NCBI GenBank assembly: GCA_002440965.1 | Contig: DJWJ01000019.1 | Location: forward strand, 15,054 to 79,053 | From: Candidatus Omnitrophica bacterium UBA6233 | GTDB lineage: Bacteria > Omnitrophota > Gorgyraeia > Gygaellales > Profunditerraquicolaceae | DNA length: 64,000 nt | Reading direction: 5' to 3' | Shown here: positions 60,756 through 64,000 of the stretch, piece by piece | Numbering within the stretch: position 1 is the stretch's first letter | Layout of the letters: every line of letters begins with the position of its first letter | Translations under genes and position numbers: made by a program | The notes under the pieces: model-generated | Told to the model about the DNA's origin: nothing | Seen by the model: only the letters and a program-made list of their open reading frames with translations | Databases searched by the model: none

Positions 60756-61742
60756 TTATACATTATAGATTTCAGGTTTATAAATACCTTTGTTTTTCTT
60801 AAACCATTCTATTGTCTTCTTCAGGCCCCTCTCTAGACTATATTCCGGGCTCCAGTTCAATAATCTTCCGGCTTTAGCATTATCCGCCATCAAACGTTCA
60901 ACTTCACTTTTTACCGGTCTTTGTCGATTTTTCTCAGATTCAATTTTTATATTTTTGTTAAGATATCTAGAAATCAAACGAGCTAGATCTTCAATTGAAA
61001 TCTCCGAATTAGTACCAAGATTGATAATTTCTCCTGTAGATTTAGAAGATTCCCCCGCACAAATAAATCCATTAACCGTATCCTCTACATAGGTTAAATC
61101 ACGAGTCGGAGATATTGCCCCCAGCTTAATATTTTTTTTGCCGTAAAGTATCTGAGTAATAATCGTAGGAATCACAGCTCGCGCAGACTGCCTTGGGCCA
61201 TAAGTATTAAACGGCCGGACAATGGCCACCGGCAGATTAAAAGAACGGTAAAATGATAGCGCCAGAAGATCCGCGGCAGATTTGGTTGCTGCATATGGAG
61301 ACTGGGGATTAATTGGATGAGTCTCGGCGATTGGAACAGACTGGGCTGTACCATAAATTTCACTCGTAGAGGTAATCACAATTTTTTTAACGCCTAAATC
61401 CTTTGCCGCTTGTAAAATATTTAAAGACCCTTTAATATTAGTTTCAACGTAAGCTTCAGGCGAACAATATGAATACGGTATCCCAATTAAAGCAGCAAGA
61501 TGAAAAACTATTTCCACATCACACATTGCATGCCGAACAATATCCGCATCCCGAACATCACCAGAGATTATTTCAAGGCGTTCTTTACATTTAGAAGACT
61601 CCAGCCATCCCCAGGAATTTCTGGAATTATAATGAACAAAGGCCTTAACAATATACCCAGAAGCCAACAACTTTTCAGTTAGATGGCTCCCAATAAATCC
61701 ACCTGCACCTGTAACTAATACACTTTTATTTTTTAGCTTCAT
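60756..61742 (-). CDS. legB: LegB-type 4,6-dehydratase
   Basis: 328 residues, extended SDR: VTGAGGFIGSHLTEKLL near 10-26, HLAALIGIPYSYCSPEAYVE near 80-99, TSTSEIYG near 122, catalytic YAATK near 148 and RPFNTYGPRQSARAVIPTI near 175. This is the GDP/UDP-GlcNAc 4,6-dehydratase family used in legionaminate synthesis (LegB), yielding 4-keto-6-deoxy sugar for LegC. Tightly linked with legC and gmd. Nucleotide specificity is inferred from the PtmE partner. Confidence 0.9.
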   Translation of the reverse strand: MKLKNKSVLVTGAGGFIGSHLTEKLLASGYIVKAFVHYNSRNSWGWLESSKCKERLEIISGDVRDADIVRHAMCDVEIVFHLAALIGIPYSYCSPEAYVETNIKGSLNILQAAKDLGVKKIVITSTSEIYGTAQSVPIAETHPINPQSPYAATKSAADLLALSFYRSFNLPVAIVRPFNTYGPRQSARAVIPTIITQILYGKKNIKLGAISPTRDLTYVEDTVNGFICAGESSKSTGEIINLGTNSEISIEDLARLISRYLNKNIKIESEKNRQRPVKSEVERLMADNAKAGRLLNWSPEYSLERGLKKTIEWFKKNKGIYKPEIYNV

Positions 61743-61744
61743 TT

Positions 61745-62815
61745 TTATTCCTTAGAAGAGACTTGATATTGAATAATATTTTTAGTCCAATTAATTCCTT
61801 TTTCTTTTAATATGGCATCCCCTTCTCCCTTTGGTTCCAGACCAACTAATCTTATATCAGAATCCATCATAATTTTAACAAGTTCTTTAAATGCTACTTT
61901 GGGTGACCAGTTGAGAACCTTTTTAGCCTTAGATATATCAGCTAAAAGATAATCAACTTCAGTAGGACGATAATAGACAGGGTCAATTTTAACATATTTT
62001 TTATAATCTAATCCGCAATATCCAAAGGCCTCAACCACAAACTCTTCAACTGAATGGCTTTCGCCGGTACCTATTACATAATCATCCGGACTATCTTGCT
62101 GAATAATTCTCCATTGACACTCAACGAACTCAGGAGCAAAACCCCAATCTCTTTTGGCCTTCAGATTACCTAAGTAGAGCTTCTCCTGTTTACCTGCAAG
62201 GATATGCGCAACAGCTCTTGTAATCTTACGAGTAACAAATGTTTCGCCACGCCTGGGACTTTCATGGTTAAAAAGTATACCGTTACAGACAAACATATTA
62301 TAACTTTCACGATAATTAACAGCAATCCAATAAGCATAAACCTTGGCAATCCCATAAGGACTTCTCGGATAAAACGGCGTCGTTTCATTCTGAGGTGGAG
62401 ACGAAGCCCCGAACATTTCACTAGATGATGCCTGGTAAAAACGAGTTTTTATCCCACTTCTTCGCACGGCCTCTAAAAGACGTACCGTACCAAGCCCGGT
62501 TATATCACCTGTATACTCCGGAATCTCAAAACTCGTTCTAACGTGGCTTTGCGCACCCAGATGATAGATCTCATCCGGTTGAATATTATAAATTATATGC
62601 GTAAGCTGGCTGGCATCACTTAAATCACCGAAGTGAAGAAACATTTTTGCACCACGCTCATGAGGATCCACATATATATGGTCTATCCTATGGGTATTAA
62701 AAGTACTGGCGCGACGCCTTATGCCATGAACCTCATACCCCTTAGAAAGCAACAACTCCGCCAGATATGAACCGTCTTGGCCGGTAACGCCGGTTATGAG
62801 AGCTTTTTTTGTCAT
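61745..62815 (-). CDS. gmd: GDP-mannose 4,6-dehydratase
   Basis: 356 residues. [20 protein letters not shown] at 5-24, [18 protein letters not shown] near 84-101, [18 protein letters not shown] near 131, catalytic YGIAK near 155, [19 protein letters not shown] near 182, and [17 protein letters not shown] near 214 are diagnostic for Gmd. It makes GDP-4-keto-6-deoxy-D-mannose, the branch point for the RMD, ColD-like and Fcl/ColC-type enzymes at 38.9-47.0 kb. Its ATG overlaps the Wzz stop by 4 bp. Confidence 0.96.
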   Translation of the reverse strand: MTKKALITGVTGQDGSYLAELLLSKGYEVHGIRRRASTFNTHRIDHIYVDPHERGAKMFLHFGDLSDASQLTHIIYNIQPDEIYHLGAQSHVRTSFEIPEYTGDITGLGTVRLLEAVRRSGIKTRFYQASSSEMFGASSPPQNETTPFYPRSPYGIAKVYAYWIAVNYRESYNMFVCNGILFNHESPRRGETFVTRKITRAVAHILAGKQEKLYLGNLKAKRDWGFAPEFVECQWRIIQQDSPDDYVIGTGESHSVEEFVVEAFGYCGLDYKKYVKIDPVYYRPTEVDYLLADISKAKKVLNWSPKVAFKELVKIMMDSDIRLVGLEPKGEGDAILKEKGINWTKNIIQYQVSSKE

Positions 62816-63822
62816 TTCTTTAGTACGTTATTCGCCCAGAATTCCTGCAAGAATATCGCAAGCGCCCCGAGAAACAAGCCCATAAATATCGATACAGCCA
62901 AAACTCTCTTTTTGTTCGGGCCCACCGGATCAGGAAGAACCCTTGGCTGGGCTATAATTTTCAGGTTAGCGATAAAACTTTTGCTTATATTCAGCCTGTC
63001 GATTTCCGTCTGAAAATTATTCACTTGGGTCGCGATATTCTTAAGCTCAAGGTTTAAGTTGACCCTGCGGATAGATAAATCGCTGAATTGGTTGTTTAAT
63101 TGGTTCGAATAAGTTAAATTATTCTGGATGAAATTCGTAAGCAATAGAATAGATTCATTCTCTGTATCGGCGTTATTCCTTAATAACCCTTCGCGCTTCT
63201 TCAATATTTCTTTTGTATTTAAGTTTATGGCCGCTATTTCTTCCTTTAACTTTTCTTCACGAGTATCCAGTTCTCTTATTTGATCCTGTAAGCTTTTGGC
63301 CCTTTCCCTGGCGTTTAGAATGGCGCGCTCATTCAATTTTATCTGGTTAGTAATATCATTGACCTTGGCGTCGATATTCCTGATATAGCTATCGGATATT
63401 AAATTGGTCAAATTTCGCAGTAAAGATATACCGAGCGCCTTTTTCCTCTCCTCCAAATCAACGCTTATTTGCAAAATATTGGTTTTATTGGGAATCACCA
63501 CCTCAAAATCCAAGCGGTTTTTGTCTAAATCCACGTTCAATATTCTCTTGAGTTCCTCATTATAAGCGCCGTTTACAATCAAGCCTCTTAGGTTTTCGGC
63601 AGGTTCAAGGTCGTTTGCCCCGGTCAAAGACGGCCCGATAACCGGCGGTTGAATCATCATCGAAACTCTGTATATTCTTGGCGAAAACAGGATATAAACA
63701 ACCCCTATGGCAAGAGTCAATAGGAATACCGCGATAAATGTTTTTTTACGTTTGGCAATTACTTTGATATACCGGCTTAGGTCTATATCCGTCTCTGCGT
63801 AGTTCTGGCTATTTTGATCCAT
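62812..63822 (-). CDS. Wzz-type polysaccharide co-polymerase (chain-length regulator)
   Basis: 336 residues from ATG 63822, 6 nt after GGAGGTTG; a start 4 codons earlier would place the ATG in front of that site. One membrane helix near residues 26-46 and a second at ~305-325 flank a long periplasmic coiled-coil (residues ~145-255, rich in Leu/Glu/Lys heptads), the Wzz topology. The conserved PxxP near the second helix appears as [14 protein letters not shown]. No kinase domain is fused. It is the first gene of the array and likely sets glycan length. Confidence 0.88.
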   Translation of the reverse strand: MDQNSQNYAETDIDLSRYIKVIAKRKKTFIAVFLLTLAIGVVYILFSPRIYRVSMMIQPPVIGPSLTGANDLEPAENLRGLIVNGAYNEELKRILNVDLDKNRLDFEVVIPNKTNILQISVDLEERKKALGISLLRNLTNLISDSYIRNIDAKVNDITNQIKLNERAILNARERAKSLQDQIRELDTREEKLKEEIAAINLNTKEILKKREGLLRNNADTENESILLLTNFIQNNLTYSNQLNNQFSDLSIRRVNLNLELKNIATQVNNFQTEIDRLNISKSFIANLKIIAQPRVLPDPVGPNKKRVLAVSIFMGLFLGALAIFLQEFWANNVLKK

Positions 63823-63911
63823 ATCAACCTCCATTAATTTTTACTAATAGACACATTCAAACTGGGCCATAACCCTTTGAAAATAAAAAGAATCTCTGCA
63901 TTCCGAGGTTG

Positions 63912-63924
63912 TTCAATCGTTGAA
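63912..63924. promoter_or_regulatory. small palindrome at the predicted transcription start
   Basis: ttcaatcgttgaa, a perfect 5+3+5 inverted repeat just downstream of the -10 box at 63930-63935. Possible operator or leader hairpin. Confidence 0.45.
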
Positions 63925-63929
63925 TGATT

Positions 63930-63957
63930 ATTTTAACAAGCAGGGGGAAAAAGTCAA
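63930..63957 (-). promoter_or_regulatory. candidate promoter of the polysaccharide array
   Basis: Minus strand TTGACT (63952-63957), 16-bp spacer, TAAAAT (63930-63935), about 108 nt upstream of the Wzz ATG. The leader in between is long enough for regulatory control. No JUMPstart/ops motif is visible in it. Confidence 0.6.
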
Positions 63958-64000
63958 GGAATATGGCAAGTTTTTGTGGGAATGATACCATAGATCCTTA

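Noticed and set aside
63835..63960. JUMPstart/ops element upstream of the array
   Set aside because: I found no GGCGGTAG-type ops core on the coding strand in the leader.
1..64000. Plus-strand reading frames of 60-180 codons throughout the window
   Set aside because: They lie opposite well-supported minus-strand genes, lack ribosome sites and protein-like motifs, and are antisense shadows.
1..64000. CRISPR arrays, tRNA or rRNA genes, complete insertion sequences
   Set aside because: No regularly spaced repeats, tRNA cloverleaf sequence, rRNA sequence or transposase was seen.

Overview
The window is one end-to-end surface-polysaccharide locus. Essentially every convincing gene lies on the minus strand, so transcription runs from about 63.9 kb down to 1 bp, usually with ATGA/TGATG overlaps or gaps under 60 bp. 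Heptosyltransferase-family (GT9) enzymes, Wzx, Wzy, Wzz, O-antigen-ligase-like proteins and WbpM/CapD indicate a Gram-negative cell envelope. Moderate-to-low GC, many GT-C/GT39 membrane glycosyltransferases, heptanucleotide tandem repeats and DUF4143 ATPases would fit an uncultured lineage such as Candidatus Omnitrophota (PVC group). That assignment is an impression from gene style, not proof; there is no rRNA or ribosomal gene here.

Reading in the direction of transcription. (1) 63.8-48.0 kb: promoter, a Wzz-type chain-length protein, Gmd, and a complete legionaminic-acid-type nonulosonate set by the GDP-linked route (LegB, LegC, PtmE, NeuD-type acetyltransferase, LegI, LegG, PtmA, PtmF, LegF). 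It also holds a PIG-L deacetylase, a sugar N-formyltransferase, and a PseA/WbpG + HisH + HisF amidotransferase trio. (2) 48.0-32.3 kb: a GDP-colitose-like branch (ColD-like dehydratase with His in place of the PLP lysine, an Fcl/ColC-type reductase, a GT11 transferase), a GDP-rhamnose-type reductase, the Wzx flippase, a Wzy polymerase, several glycosyltransferases and two methyltransferases. (3) 32.3-26.0 kb: an accessory, scarred interval with a remnant of an NAD-dependent epimerase, a RelE/RHH toxin-antitoxin pair, a sulfatase fragment, two DUF4143 ATPases with their own promoters, a BRO/antirepressor-like gene, three copies of a short dispersed repeat, the initiating sugar-phosphate transferase, and a TacAT (GNAT/DUF1778) pair flanked by a 13-bp direct repeat. 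(4) 25.7-12.9 kb: CapD/WbpM, an O-antigen-ligase-like protein, then a CDP-3,6-dideoxyhexose pathway (RfbF, RfbG, RfbH) intermixed with a YerE-like thiamine-diphosphate enzyme, a C-methyltransferase-like protein, a second, divergent NeuB, an NAD-dependent reductase and an MBL-fold hydrolase. This looks like the assembly line for an unusual branched CDP-sugar. (5) 12.9-2.1 kb: glycosyltransferases (GT2, GT-C/GT39, GT9), a methyltransferase and another ligase-like protein. (6) 1.9-0 kb: a damaged two-gene nucleotidyltransferase module and the 5' part of manC, which carries a heptanucleotide tandem repeat inside its coding sequence.

Together the genes can supply GDP-mannose (manC), GDP-6-deoxyhexoses and 3,6-dideoxyhexoses, CDP-3,6-dideoxyhexoses with a possible two-carbon branch, UDP-4,6-dehydrated HexNAc (CapD), and a CMP-nonulosonate with formyl and/or amidine decorations. 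They can then assemble, flip, polymerise and ligate one or more glycans. The most novel-looking parts are the 14.2-19.9 kb block and the deacetylase/formyltransferase/amidotransferase additions to the legionaminate set.
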